Shown in pieces: positions 27,918 through 36,473 of a stretch of 41,220 nucleotides of DNA. Both the position numbers and the translations under genes were made by a program. The DNA comes from Rhodohalobacter sulfatireducens (GTDB lineage: Bacteria > Bacteroidota > Rhodothermia > Balneolales > Balneolaceae). A model generated the notes under the pieces. It worked only from the letters and a program-made list of their open reading frames with translations. It did no database searches and was not told the DNA's origin. The stretch's first letter is position 1, and each line of letters opens with the position of its first letter. The DNA lies in NCBI RefSeq assembly GCF_022012475.1, contig NZ_JAKLWS010000037.1, positions 1 to 41,220 of the forward strand, read 5' to 3'.

Positions 27918-30900
27918 ATGACTGCCATCTTTAAAAAACTCATTTTGTTATTTTTCTTTTTTGGAATCTGTTCGCCCTCTCTGTTTAGCCAAAACCTGCA
28001 CCTCAACGAAATCCTCTCTTCCAACGAAACCACTCTTGCTGATGAAGACGGCGATTTCGAAGACTGGATTGAAATAACCAACTTAGGTGATGAGCCGATC
28101 AACCTGTCCGACTTCGGCCTTTCGGATGATGGCGATGAACCGTTCAAATGGACCTTCCCCGATACCACGATTCAGCCGGGCGATTTTATGCTGATCTGGG
28201 CGTCTGATAAAGACCGCGCTACTCCAGGATCCGAACTTCATACGAATTTTGGCGTGTCGGTCGACGGAGAAGAGATCTTTTTGACGCACTCCAATGGCAC
28301 GCTCCTGGATCAATCACCCGAAAGAGAATTGGAGGAGGATTATTCAATCGGGCGCCAACCGGACGGCACCGGCGAATGGTTCCGGTTTGATGAACCGACT
28401 CCTGGCGAACCCAACACCACGGAAGCAATCGATGACCCGCTGGAAGAACCCGAACTTTCTCACAATCCGGGTTTTTATACCTCAGAATTTAATCTCGAAA
28501 TTTCCCATTCACGCGAGGATGTCACCTTCTATTACACGCTGGACGGGTCAACCCCGACGGAAGAATCTGCGATGTATAACGGGCCGATTTCTATCAACGA
28601 CAAAAGCAGTGATCCGAACCTTTACTCAACCATTCCCACCAACTTTCTGGGCGGGCGTTACGGCTTCCGGGAACCGGATGGATTGATCCCAAAAGGAACG
28701 GTTCTGCGAGTGAAAGCGGTGAAGGAGGGATTTCGTCCGGCTCAAAGAACCTACTCCTTTTTTGTATTTCCGGAGGGCCATGGTAAACATCAGCTACCGG
28801 TAATCTCCATCACCTCAGACAGCCTGAATTTTTTCGGGGATGAAGAGGGAATTTACGTTCCCGGCGTGCATCACGACGGTCGGGACCACACCGGCAACTA
28901 CTATCAGCGCGGGGAAGGATGGGAGCGGGAATCATCCTTCGAATTTTTTGATGAAGATGGTGAGCAACAGGTCTCACAAAATGTTGGTGTTCGGATTCAC
29001 GGAAGTTTTACAAGGCGCTATGCCCAAAAAAGCCTGCGGATTTATGCCCGCGGTGAATATGGCGAAGGCAGCATCAACTACGAGATTTTTCCCGGCCAGG
29101 AATACGATGAATACGAGAGGCTGGTCCTCAGAAATTCAGGGAATGATCAGGGCTACACCATGTTCAGGGACGCAGCGGCGCACGAGGTTGTGAAGCATTT
29201 TAATATGGAAACGCAAGCGTACCGTCCGTCGGTGGTCTATATCAACGGGGAGTATTGGGGCATTCATAACATCCGCGAGCGATTTGATGACAACTACCTG
29301 GAAAGGGTGTATGGCGTAGATGGCGACAATATCGACTACCTGAGCAACCGCTGGGAGATTGAGTATGGCTCCAACTGGCCGTACCAGGATATGGTGAATT
29401 TCATCGATTCAAAAGATCTATCTGTGGAAGCCAACATGGATTCGGTGAAAACGCTCATGGATATCGACAATTTCCTGGATTATTACACCGCTGAAATTTA
29501 TTTCCTGAATACAGACTGGCCTCACGGAAATATTGAATTCTGGCGGCGGCACATTCCGTACGACAGGAACGCCCCACCCGGACTTGACGGCCGATGGCGC
29601 TGGCTTTTTTACGACCTGGATGCCGGCTTCGGGTTTGTTGAAGATCCCGACTTCGATATGCTCCATTACGTTACCAAACCGCAAGCATTCCAGGATATGG
29701 AGTGGCCGAACCTGATCATTCGGAACTTGCTGGAAAATGAATCATTTAAGCATGATTTCATCAACCGAATGGCGGATCATCTGAATACCTCATTTCGAAC
29801 GGATCGCGTGTTGGATATCATCGACCGGTATCAGGGTCAAATTGCGCCGGAGATGCCTCAATTCATCCGGAGATGGCACTACCCGGCTCGCATCACTCAG
29901 TGGAATGGATTTGTTAACGGTATGAGAGATTTTGCAGAAGAGCGCCCTGGTTTCATGTGGCAAAATATTCTCGATCATTTTGAGATTGAATCAACGGAAA
30001 CCATCACGGTTGATTTGGAAGATACAGATCAGGGAAAAATTCGCGTAAACTCTTTGTTGATTTCATCCGAAACGCCCGGAATTGAAGATAATGCCTACCC
30101 GTGGACGGGCACCTATTTTTCGGGGATTCCCGTTACGCTTAAAACAGATCCCGAAATTGGCTATCACCTCTCGCACTGGGTTGTGGATGGAAAACAGGTT
30201 TATGAACAGGAATTGACCCTTTTACCCGATACCACTGAAAAGATCTCTGCCATTTTTGATGATCTTTCCCTGGATGATTTTGAGCCCTGCGCTTTGGGTG
30301 ATACCACCTACCATTTTTCCGAATGGTTCGCTACCCAACCGACGGATACCTATCCCGAGTCGATGGCATTTGTCTACATGGATGAAACCGAACCGGGACT
30401 GGATGCAACCATCGCCGGTATTACCCAGGGTGCCTACAACCTGGAATCCCGAACCAGGATTAATGGGTTGGGAGAGGACGGATTCTCGTTTATCAATACA
30501 TCAAACGAAGTGGGAAATCGCGGCTACCCTGGCAATCGATTGGGTGGCGCTGTTCTTTTTTTGAATACAGAGGGCCAGGGATCGGTTAGAGTGAACTGGT
30601 TAGCGGGAACTGTTGAGCCCAATTCACGAATTTATAATATCCGGCTGCAATACAGAACGGATACGAATGAACCTTTCCGCGACGTTTTGGATGATGAGGG
30701 AAACCCGGTTGAGTATGAGAGGAATGAAGTTGAAGGTCATTCGCAAGCTCTCGACTCAGTGACGCTTGCAGGCGACGCAGATAATCAGCCAAATGTCCAG
30801 CTTTTATGGAGATATTATTACACGGGTGAACGCGTGGATGAAGAAAACGGACAACGCGCGATGCTGAATATTTCCGAGATTCATGTTACCTCTGAACCGC

Positions 30901-31190
30901 TTTTGGGAGAAGAGCCCGGTCGTCCGCAGGAAGTTCGATTGTTTCAAAACTATCCCAACCCTTTTTATCCGTACACCACCATTCGGTATGATCTGCCGTC
31001 AGATCAACATGTAAAAATTGATCTCTATTCGATTGATGGCCGCCACGTCGCCACCCTCGAAGACAGGGAAGCAGAATCCGGCCGCCATCATGTGGATCTG
31101 GATGTGAGCGGGTTGGCAACGGGTATTTACCTGTACAGACTTTTAACCGATGATTTTTCAGAAATTAAAAAAATGAGTGTAGTTAAGTAA
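27918..31190 (+). CDS. CotH-family secreted protein with lamin-tail domain and T9SS sorting signal
   Basis: 1090 residues. Signal peptide (LILLFFFFGICSPSLFS-Q). A lamin-tail domain (LHLNEILSSN..., DWIEITNLGDEPINLSDFGLSDD) spans about 25-160. A chitobiase C-terminal-like domain (YTLDGSTPTEES) lies near 185-270. A CotH kinase-like domain (PF08757) follows at about 290-680, with HGSFTRRYAQKSLRIYARGEY, INGEYWGIHNIRERFDDNY and WRWLFYDLDAGFGF (near 559-572), the acidic active-site region of CotH. A divergent InlB-like repeat is near 690-785. The last 86 residues (from 1005, LFQNYPNPFYPYTTIRYDLP) form a complete T9SS type A sorting domain. CotH proteins phosphorylate surface proteins in Bacillus spores; activity here is inferred. 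VTC and DUF4956 genes follow on the same strand. Confidence 0.93.
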   Translation: MTAIFKKLILLFFFFGICSPSLFSQNLHLNEILSSNETTLADEDGDFEDWIEITNLGDEPINLSDFGLSDDGDEPFKWTFPDTTIQPGDFMLIWASDKDRATPGSELHTNFGVSVDGEEIFLTHSNGTLLDQSPERELEEDYSIGRQPDGTGEWFRFDEPTPGEPNTTEAIDDPLEEPELSHNPGFYTSEFNLEISHSREDVTFYYTLDGSTPTEESAMYNGPISINDKSSDPNLYSTIPTNFLGGRYGFREPDGLIPKGTVLRVKAVKEGFRPAQRTYSFFVFPEGHGKHQLPVISITSDSLNFFGDEEGIYVPGVHHDGRDHTGNYYQRGEGWERESSFEFFDEDGEQQVSQNVGVRIHGSFTRRYAQKSLRIYARGEYGEGSINYEIFPGQEYDEYERLVLRNSGNDQGYTMFRDAAAHEVVKHFNMETQAYRPSVVYINGEYWGIHNIRERFDDNYLERVYGVDGDNIDYLSNRWEIEYGSNWPYQDMVNFIDSKDLSVEANMDSVKTLMDIDNFLDYYTAEIYFLNTDWPHGNIEFWRRHIPYDRNAPPGLDGRWRWLFYDLDAGFGFVEDPDFDMLHYVTKPQAFQDMEWPNLIIRNLLENESFKHDFINRMADHLNTSFRTDRVLDIIDRYQGQIAPEMPQFIRRWHYPARITQWNGFVNGMRDFAEERPGFMWQNILDHFEIESTETITVDLEDTDQGKIRVNSLLISSETPGIEDNAYPWTGTYFSGIPVTLKTDPEIGYHLSHWVVDGKQVYEQELTLLPDTTEKISAIFDDLSLDDFEPCALGDTTYHFSEWFATQPTDTYPESMAFVYMDETEPGLDATIAGITQGAYNLESRTRINGLGEDGFSFINTSNEVGNRGYPGNRLGGAVLFLNTEGQGSVRVNWLAGTVEPNSRIYNIRLQYRTDTNEPFRDVLDDEGNPVEYERNEVEGHSQALDSVTLAGDADNQPNVQLLWRYYYTGERVDEENGQRAMLNISEIHVTSEPLLGEEPGRPQEVRLFQNYPNPFYPYTTIRYDLPSDQHVKIDLYSIDGRHVATLEDREAESGRHHVDLDVSGLATGIYLYRLLTDDFSEIKKMSVVK

Positions 31191-31240
31191 TCTCCCTTTG
31201 AAGGGAGACAGATTTTTCAAATAAGTTCTTTGAAAAATCA
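31191..31240 (+). terminator. Two hairpins after the CotH gene
   Basis: TCTCCC (31191-31196 region) pairs with GGGAGA across TTTGAA, followed by CAGATTTTTC. Immediately after, an 11-bp perfect stem GATTTTTCAAA / TTTGAAAAATC spans about 31211-31239. The first could be a terminator that separates CotH from the VTC genes, or leave partial readthrough. Confidence 0.5.
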
Positions 31241-31335
31241 GAGGGATGTACATGCGACCCGTTGAGTCATCCCCTTGAATCAACTCTGCTGATTAACTTA
31301 TTCCGAAGCTCTTTTTTCATTTTAACATATGAACT

Positions 31336-31381
31336 GAAGCAGAGCTTCCTGGTGGATGATCCGAAGGAGGACCTTCGGATC
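31336..31381. repeat. GAAGCAGAGCTTCC hairpin element, copy 1
   Basis: GAAGCAGAGCTTCC is followed by a perfect 10-bp hairpin, GATCCGAAGG (31358-31367) with CCTTCGGATC (31372-31381) around AGGA. The same unit recurs at 31550-31595 and, with a different stem, at 41090-41135. Confidence 0.8.
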
Positions 31382-31478
31382 GAGTGAAAATGTATTTTTG
31401 GCTGATCGAGGGGGATGACCGTGGCACGAACTGGAAACCTTTGAGATTTTCAAGAACGTCGTGACTCTTGGAGGATCC

Positions 31479-31595
31479 CCGACAGGCTTGTCGGGGAACG
31501 CTTCAAGGTCACTTTTACCACCGCTTTCTTACAATTTTACACCTGATCAGAAGCAGAGCTTCCTGGCGGGTGATCCGAAGGAGGACCTTCGGATC
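31479..31595. repeat. GAAGCAGAGCTTCC hairpin element, copy 2, and a CCCCGACA palindrome
   Basis: A palindrome CCCCGACAGGCTTGTCGGGG is at about 31478-31497. GAAGCAGAGCTTCC at 31550-31563 is followed by the same hairpin as copy 1 (31572-31581 / 31586-31595). Further on, CCGTCAGCTGACGG is a palindrome near 31640. The 31191-31747 gap between CotH and VTC consists mostly of these elements and contains no gene I can support. Confidence 0.75.
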
Positions 31596-31747
31596 AAGTG
31601 AAGGGGAAGCTCTAATTAAAAGGGAAAGCCTCTCCTTGTCCGTCAGCTGACGGATAGGGAGGGGTTGGGGTGAGTCAGCCAGTGGGAGGATTATTTCTCG
31701 TTTTCTAATCTCCTGCCATTTTTTTATTCTAAAATAAATAAACCGTT

Positions 31748-32518
31748 ATGGAGCAGACCTTTCAAAGGCAACGTTTTGAGTTGAAGTACCGCATCAACGA
31801 GTCGAAAGCACAGGAGATCCGCTTTTTCGTTGAGAACTACCTGGAGTGCGACCCTAATGGTGCCTCCAATCCTGATCGATCCTATAAAGTTCACAGCCTC
31901 TACCTCGATTCACCGGGTTTAAACACCTACCATCGCACTGTAAATGGAGATCGAAATCGCTATAAATTGAGGTTGCGATATTATGATTCTGTTGACTCCC
32001 CGGTCTTCTTTGAAATCAAGCAGCGGCGCAATCGTGTGATCCGCAAAAAACGAGCACAGGTTGTTCGGGATTCCGTTCAGGATCTGCTCAATGGCCATGC
32101 CCCTACAAAAAATCATCTCGCAAAAAATTCGTTAACTGAACTGGATGCACTTGAACATTTTTGCTTTTTAACAGGAAAACTTCAGGCATCACCTAAAATG
32201 CATGTTACTTACATGCGTGAAGCTTATGAAAAAAGAGATTCAAACGATGTAAGGGTTACGATCGACAGGGATGTGAAAAGCAGCCGGGTTCGCCATAATC
32301 ATTTTGAACCTCAGCAATCCGGTGGGCTCCCGGTCTTTGGTAATACGGTAATCCTGGAATTAAAGTTTACGAACCGATTCCCGGATTGGCTGAACGAGTT
32401 GACACAGCGATTTCACCTGAGGCGTGAGTCGGCTTCAAAATATGTGGACAGCATTGAATTTATTCGCTTTAGCAGAATTGAAAAAGGAATGAACACAACA
32501 CCGGTTTATCATGAATGA
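31748..32518 (+). CDS. VTC-domain protein (polyphosphate polymerase domain, PF09359)
   Basis: 256 residues, no signal or membrane segment. The tunnel-type VTC fold motifs are present: RFELKYRI (9-16), SLYLDSPGLNTYHRT, RYKLRLRYYD, FEIKQRRNRVIRKKRAQV (basic substrate-binding strand), VTIDRDV, VILELKFTNRFPDWL and a C-terminal SASKYVDSI. In yeast Vtc4 this domain makes polyphosphate from ATP; many bacterial members remain uncharacterised. Its stop overlaps the start of the DUF4956 gene by 8 bases. Bacterial VTC genes commonly occur beside DUF4956 and CotH genes. Confidence 0.9.
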   Translation: MEQTFQRQRFELKYRINESKAQEIRFFVENYLECDPNGASNPDRSYKVHSLYLDSPGLNTYHRTVNGDRNRYKLRLRYYDSVDSPVFFEIKQRRNRVIRKKRAQVVRDSVQDLLNGHAPTKNHLAKNSLTELDALEHFCFLTGKLQASPKMHVTYMREAYEKRDSNDVRVTIDRDVKSSRVRHNHFEPQQSGGLPVFGNTVILELKFTNRFPDWLNELTQRFHLRRESASKYVDSIEFIRFSRIEKGMNTTPVYHE

Positions 32519-33197
32519 ATGGTTTCAATTTGGCGATACGGCACCCATCCCAACAGATCTTCCAACACTTCTTCTTGGCTTGCTCCTCTCTTTTATGTGC
32601 GGGCAAATCCTGGCATGGATTTATATGTACACGCATACCGGGCTTTCCTATTCAAGAAATTTCGTAAGCTCGCTGATCATCATCCCCATTACCGTTGCCC
32701 TCGTAATGATGGTGCTTGATAACAACCTCATTACCGCATTCAGTCTTCTCGCCGTTTTTGCCATTGTTCGATTCAGGAATATTTTACGTGACACGCTTGA
32801 TACGGCTTATATTTTGTCTCTCATTGTGATTGGCATGGCATGCGGGACTCAAAAGTTTTCCACTGCAATTGTTGGAACTGCGGTTGCCTCGTCGGCTCTG
32901 ATCTTTATCTGGTTTACCAATTTTGGATCAAGACAGCGATATGATCTGATTCTAAATCTCCATTGGTCACAGCCTCTCTCACGGCTCGATCACCTTCGGG
33001 AGTTCCTGAATCGCCATTCGTTAAAAACACGCCTGGCTTCGCAGCGTTCTGATGATGAACTGGAAAAAACTCACCTCTCATACCGGCTGCTTTTGCGTGA
33101 TCCGAATAAAGTGGACCTATTGCTTTCGGAACTCAAACAGATTGATGGGGTATCGGATGTAAGCAGCATGCGGGCTGAAGATGAATCGGAGGTGTGA
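32511..33197 (+). CDS. DUF4956 membrane protein
   Basis: 228 residues. The first about 145 residues contain four to five membrane segments (LPTLLLGLLLSFMCGQILAWI, FVSSLIIIPITVALVMMVL, AFSLLAVFAIVRFRNILRDT, YILSLIVIGMACG, AIVGTAVASSALIFIWF). The motif GLSYSRNF-...-FAIVRFRNILRDTLDTAY is typical of DUF4956 (PF16316). A soluble C-terminal part of about 85 residues (DLILNLH..., SSMRAEDESE) resembles a small regulatory alpha/beta domain. Its ATG overlaps the VTC stop and its TGA overlaps the next ATG, so the three genes are translationally coupled. Function unknown; probably the membrane partner of VTC. Confidence 0.9.
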   Translation: MNEWFQFGDTAPIPTDLPTLLLGLLLSFMCGQILAWIYMYTHTGLSYSRNFVSSLIIIPITVALVMMVLDNNLITAFSLLAVFAIVRFRNILRDTLDTAYILSLIVIGMACGTQKFSTAIVGTAVASSALIFIWFTNFGSRQRYDLILNLHWSQPLSRLDHLREFLNRHSLKTRLASQRSDDELEKTHLSYRLLLRDPNKVDLLLSELKQIDGVSDVSSMRAEDESEV

Positions 33198-34288
33198 TGA
33201 AGGAAAAAAAATTTGAACCGATTCCGATCCCGTGGGAGCAACGCCTGAGGGAACTTCGTGTTCGCGTTTTGCCGATCATTGTGTTTTTATGTGTTGGAGC
33301 GGCTGTAATCTATTTGTGGAGAGATACCACGAGTCACCCCACACTGATCGGCCAGGTTGTTGGAGAACGATCGGCCATTTCGAGCCCGGTGGATGGTACA
33401 ATTATCAATTTTTACTATGAACCGTTTGATGAAGTAAATCAGGGAGAACTTCTTGGCCAGGTTTTTCCGCGGGACAGTGTTTTTCTTCAATCGCAATTGA
33501 ACCTGATTCGAGCAGAAATTGAACGGATCGAACAAACAAGAGAACCGGTATTAGCGGAGCAACGCGTTCGTTTAGACCTTGAAGACCTGAAAATCAGCCA
33601 GATGGAAACACGAATTTCACTGGCACAGGCAAGGCTTCAACAACAGCAGGCTGAATCTGAATTTGAACGGTTTGAAAATCTCAGAAACCGTGAACTAATC
33701 TCTGAGCAGCGTTTTGATTCGGTACAAACAAAGCTCGAGCTTTTTAATGTCCAGGTTCGAGAGTATCAAAATATGCTGGAATATTACTCCGACCGAATCC
33801 GGGAAATTGAAGATTATACTTCGTACGGAGATCGGGCCGACCGAAACCCGGTATTGGCGGCCATCAAAGTTCAGGAGCAACAGATGGAGGCAATTTTAGC
33901 AGAATTTGGCCCAACCCCGTTTTATGCGCCCATCAGCGGTGTAATCAGTTCGGTTCAAAATGCAGGAGGTGAGTTTGTATCACGCGGAGATTCATTATTG
34001 GTGATTGAATCACGGGAACCAACTCATATTGTTGGATATGTGCGACAACCTTTCACACAAACTCCGGAAGTGGGGATGAATGTACAGGTTCGAACCCGAA
34101 AAGCGAATCGAACATTTTTCGATTCAAAAATTGAAGAGGTCGGCGGACATGTTCGGCTCCTTCGAAGAAATCTACAACGTCCCGGTGCCATTTTTGAAAG
34201 CGGCCTGCCCATTAAAATTGCCATGGCCGATTCGATTAACCTAAACCTGATGCCCGGCGAGTTGGTTGATATTGTTTTGTCACCTTGA
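33197..34288 (+). CDS. HlyD-family periplasmic adaptor protein
   Basis: 363 residues from the ATG at 33197, which overlaps the preceding TGA and has GGAGG at 33189-33193; a GTG three bases earlier is less likely. One N-terminal membrane segment (VLPIIVFLCVGAAVIYLW) is followed by a split biotinyl-lipoyl domain (SAISSPVDGTIINFYYEPFDEVNQGELLGQV and FYAPISGVISSVQNAGGEFVSRGDSLLVI) separated by a long alpha-hairpin of about 130 residues. A beta-barrel part follows (GMNVQVRTRKANRTFFDSKIEEVG). It resembles membrane-fusion proteins of export systems and of polysaccharide synthases such as Alg44. No ABC or RND pump gene is nearby, so it may join the DUF4956/VTC proteins to the envelope. Confidence 0.88.
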   Translation: MKEKKFEPIPIPWEQRLRELRVRVLPIIVFLCVGAAVIYLWRDTTSHPTLIGQVVGERSAISSPVDGTIINFYYEPFDEVNQGELLGQVFPRDSVFLQSQLNLIRAEIERIEQTREPVLAEQRVRLDLEDLKISQMETRISLAQARLQQQQAESEFERFENLRNRELISEQRFDSVQTKLELFNVQVREYQNMLEYYSDRIREIEDYTSYGDRADRNPVLAAIKVQEQQMEAILAEFGPTPFYAPISGVISSVQNAGGEFVSRGDSLLVIESREPTHIVGYVRQPFTQTPEVGMNVQVRTRKANRTFFDSKIEEVGGHVRLLRRNLQRPGAIFESGLPIKIAMADSINLNLMPGELVDIVLSP

Positions 34289-34335
34289 GAGTTGTTTGTT
34301 GTCGGTTGTTGGTGATTAGTAGTTCGTTCACAACT

Positions 34336-34444
34336 GGCACAAGTGACATCCTTGACTTAAAGATGGTAGAAGGATGCTTTCAGCAAAACAATCCCTTTAT
34401 TCTTCCAATGGCTGCTTTAAAATACAGGATTTAACACTTGCGCC
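34336..34444. repeat. Long GGCACAAG...CTTGCGCC element, copy 1
   Basis: 109 bp bounded by GGCACAAG and CTTGCGCC (imperfect terminal inverted repeats). The interior includes TGACATCCTTGACTTA, GCAAAACAATCCC, and TCTTCCAATGGCTGCTTTAA. It is a direct repeat of 34737-34844. The same ends bound the short palindromes at 13732-13804. Confidence 0.85.
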
Positions 34445-34736
34445 GGTTGAGTGGTTGGAATTTTGGGGGATTCTAAAATAAAGATTGCACGTGTGCAATC
34501 GTCACACCCCAGAGGGGTGAAAGTTTTATAGCCTGCGGCAAAAACAGGAGTGAAACGAACGGTTTGCAGCCGTAGGTTTGCAAAAGGAAAAAATAAACCC
34601 CGAGGCGATGAATGTTGAAAAAGCAAGAGATTAAACGAGGGGTCATGCGAAGATTTATGCATGGATTGGATTCTCTTGCCTGCTGAATTGAAGCCGGAGC
34701 TTGGCAACAAGTGAAATGGAAAGAGGTTGGAAAAGG
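34445..34736. repeat. Palindrome-rich stretch between two direct repeats
   Basis: About 290 bp without a supportable gene. It contains GATTGCAC-GT-GTGCAATC (34483-34500) and a CCCCAGAGGGGTGAAAGTTT block followed by TTATAGCCTGCGGCAA. This recalls palindromic intergenic repeats that are common in Bacteroidetes genomes; that is recall, not a search. It could be the decayed inside of a composite element bounded by the 109-bp repeats. Confidence 0.45.
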
Positions 34737-34844
34737 GGCACAAGTGACATCCTTGACTTACGGATGGTAAAAGGATGCTTCCAGCAAAACAATCCCTTCA
34801 TTCTTCCAATGGCTGCTTTAAAATACCGTATTTAACACTGCGCC
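34737..34844. repeat. Long GGCACAAG...C(TTG)CGCC element, copy 2
   Basis: 108 bp, differing from copy 1 by a small number of substitutions and a shortened right end (ACACTGCGCC instead of ACACTTGCGCC). It is in the same orientation as copy 1, 401 bp downstream. Confidence 0.85.
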
Positions 34845-34870
34845 AGTTTGGGGGAAATTGACTGGTAGAT

Positions 34871-34903
34871 AGCCGTCAGACCGCTTTGAGCGGTCAGACG
34901 GCT
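34871..34903. terminator. Long hairpin between the convergent HlyD and metal-receptor genes
   Basis: 15-bp arms, AGCCGTCAGACCGCT (34871-34885) and AGCGGTCAGACGGCT (34889-34903), with one mismatch and a TTG loop. It lies in the convergent gap 40 bp before the 3' end of the minus-strand gene. No long T-run follows, so it is a probable but not certain bidirectional terminator. Confidence 0.5.
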
Positions 34904-34942
34904 TACTCTCAACAAACAACGGACAACGAACTACTTTCAAAA

Positions 34943-35701
34943 TTACGCAATCGCCCTCCTCAACACATTCAGCTTCTCAAACGCTTTCAACATCCTCGAC
35001 CCATACCAGCTAAACCACTCGCCGTTGACCAGGATAATGCTTGTCTTTTTGCAGTATTCATTGACCTCTCTGATATGCTTTTCTTTGAAGGGATAGGGTT
35101 CGCTGCTCAGTAAAATAACATCAGGATTTTTGAGTGATAATTCTTCCAAAGAAGTGTTCGGATACCGGGTTTTATCCGAAAAAACATTTTCAAGATTGCA
35201 GTGATCCATCACGGAGTGAATGTAAGTGTCGCCGCCCACGGTCATCCAGGGGTCACGCCAAATCATGTAAGCGGCGGTCATCGGTTTCTCTTCGGGCACA
35301 TCCTCCATTTTCTCCTGGATTTTGTGGATCATCGATTTGGCTTTCTCTTCAACACCACATTTCCAGCCGATATCATGAATGGTAAACAGTGCCTCGTTAA
35401 TGTTACCGATTTCCGTGACATGTACATCAAAATAGCGTTTTAGCTCCTCGACATCTTCCCGACGATTTTCCTCTTTGTTAACGATAACCAGCTCCGGCTG
35501 AATCTCACGAATTTTATCCAATCGTGGGTTTTTAGTCCCGCCAACAATCTGAACCCGGTCAATCTTTTCTCTCGGATGAATACAAAATTTCGTCCGACCT
35601 GTGACTTTTTCACCAAGCCCTAAATCAAATAAAAGTTCAGTAAGTGATGGAACGAGACTGACAATTGAATTTGGCGGCATATTTAATGTTTCAATCTTCA
35701 T
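34943..35701 (-). CDS. Helical-backbone metal-receptor (BtuF/periplasmic-binding-like) protein without signal peptide
   Basis: 252 residues, PF01497-type fold: IVSLVPSLTELLFDLGLGEKVTGRTKFCIHP (12-42), VGGTKNPRLDKIREIQPELVIVNKEEN, then a C-terminal lobe with MIWRDPWMTVGGDTYIHSVMDHC, YPNTSLEELSLKNPDVILLSSEPYPF and VNGEWFSWYGSRM. Relatives bind cobalamin, haem or iron-siderophores in ABC importers. This one starts directly with the fold (MKIETLNMPPNSIVSLVPS), with no export signal, and no permease or ATPase gene is adjacent. A cytosolic ligand-binding role is therefore possible. Ligand unknown. Confidence 0.88.
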   Translation of the reverse strand: MKIETLNMPPNSIVSLVPSLTELLFDLGLGEKVTGRTKFCIHPREKIDRVQIVGGTKNPRLDKIREIQPELVIVNKEENRREDVEELKRYFDVHVTEIGNINEALFTIHDIGWKCGVEEKAKSMIHKIQEKMEDVPEEKPMTAAYMIWRDPWMTVGGDTYIHSVMDHCNLENVFSDKTRYPNTSLEELSLKNPDVILLSSEPYPFKEKHIREVNEYCKKTSIILVNGEWFSWYGSRMLKAFEKLNVLRRAIA

Positions 35702-35722
35702 TTAATTTTAGTAATGAAATTT

Positions 35723-35859
35723 CCCCTCTTGAGAGGGGAAAGTGAAATGAGCGTGTAGCGAATGAACTCGGGGTGTGTTTTGTAAGTTGATCTCAATTAG
35801 TGAACACACCTCTGATGGTTTCGCTGAACGCTCTACCATCTGTCTCCTCTCAAGAGGAG
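35723..35859. repeat. Pair of (C)CCTCTTGAGAGG(G)-type palindromes
   Basis: CCCCTCTTGAGAGGGG at 35723-35738 and CTCCTCTCAAGAGGAG at 35844-35859 flank the 162-bp gap between the metal-receptor and DUF4440 genes; GGTGTGTTTT (35772-35781) and GAACACACC (35803-35811) lie between them. They may act as processing or termination signals; the outer pair resembles one repeat family in two orientations. Confidence 0.5.
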
Positions 35860-35863
35860 AAGT

Positions 35864-36319
35864 TTACATCTCCATCGGTATTCGGGTTGCCTGCCACGCA
35901 ACGGCTTTCCACTGGCCATCCCGCTTTTGAAATGTACCTGTGTTATAAAATTCAAGGCGTTCCTCACCAGACGGTGGTTGAGAGATCGCTACGAGCTTAA
36001 ACGTAACAACAGCTATATCATCAAACAATTGGATCTGTGTTTCTTCGGCATGGTAGTCCGGCGTTTGCTGATTCATGTTTTGAGGGTTGTCCGCAAGGCC
36101 TTCCATAATAATCTCTTTGGTTACGCGCTCACCGTTTGAGCTTGTATAGATCAGGTCTTCCGCCCAAAACCGGTCATGAATTTCTGCATCGTTTTCTGAC
36201 GCTCCCCGTAGAAACTCATCAAGTAATTGTTCGAGATCCCGGACTTCATCTGATTCTTGAGCAAACAAAGCAGGCATGAATAACAATTGAAGTAGTATAA
36301 TTGATATCAATTTTTTCAT
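35864..36319 (-). CDS. Secreted DUF4440 / NTF2-like protein
   Basis: 151 residues. Signal peptide (KLISIILLQLLFMPALFA-Q). The rest is an NTF2/SnoaL-like alpha+beta fold of the DUF4440 kind: LEQLLDEFLRGASENDAEIHDRFWAEDLIYTSSNGERVTKEIIMEGL, then the strands IQLFDDIAVVTFKLVAI and YNTGTFQKRDGQWKAVAWQATRI. The family includes ligand-binding proteins and some enzymes; no catalytic residues are assigned here. It diverges from the PD40 propeller gene. Confidence 0.88.
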   Translation of the reverse strand: MKKLISIILLQLLFMPALFAQESDEVRDLEQLLDEFLRGASENDAEIHDRFWAEDLIYTSSNGERVTKEIIMEGLADNPQNMNQQTPDYHAEETQIQLFDDIAVVTFKLVAISQPPSGEERLEFYNTGTFQKRDGQWKAVAWQATRIPMEM

Positions 36320-36473
36320 GAGGCTGAACGTTTTCGTATTGTATAATCTTTGTTAGAATATAATAAGTATTGCTGGAGATGTTTGCAGCGTGTTGTTATC
36401 ACAATAATTGACTTCATTTCAGCGTCTTATTAAAATCATAGAAGTTTTCCTTCTTTTCCTAAATGGCAATCTT

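Noticed and set aside
34445-34736. Possible small gene or transposase remnant between the two direct repeats
   Set aside because: The 108-codon minus-strand frame across it has no recognisable motif and the DNA is mostly palindromic; kept only as a repeat region.
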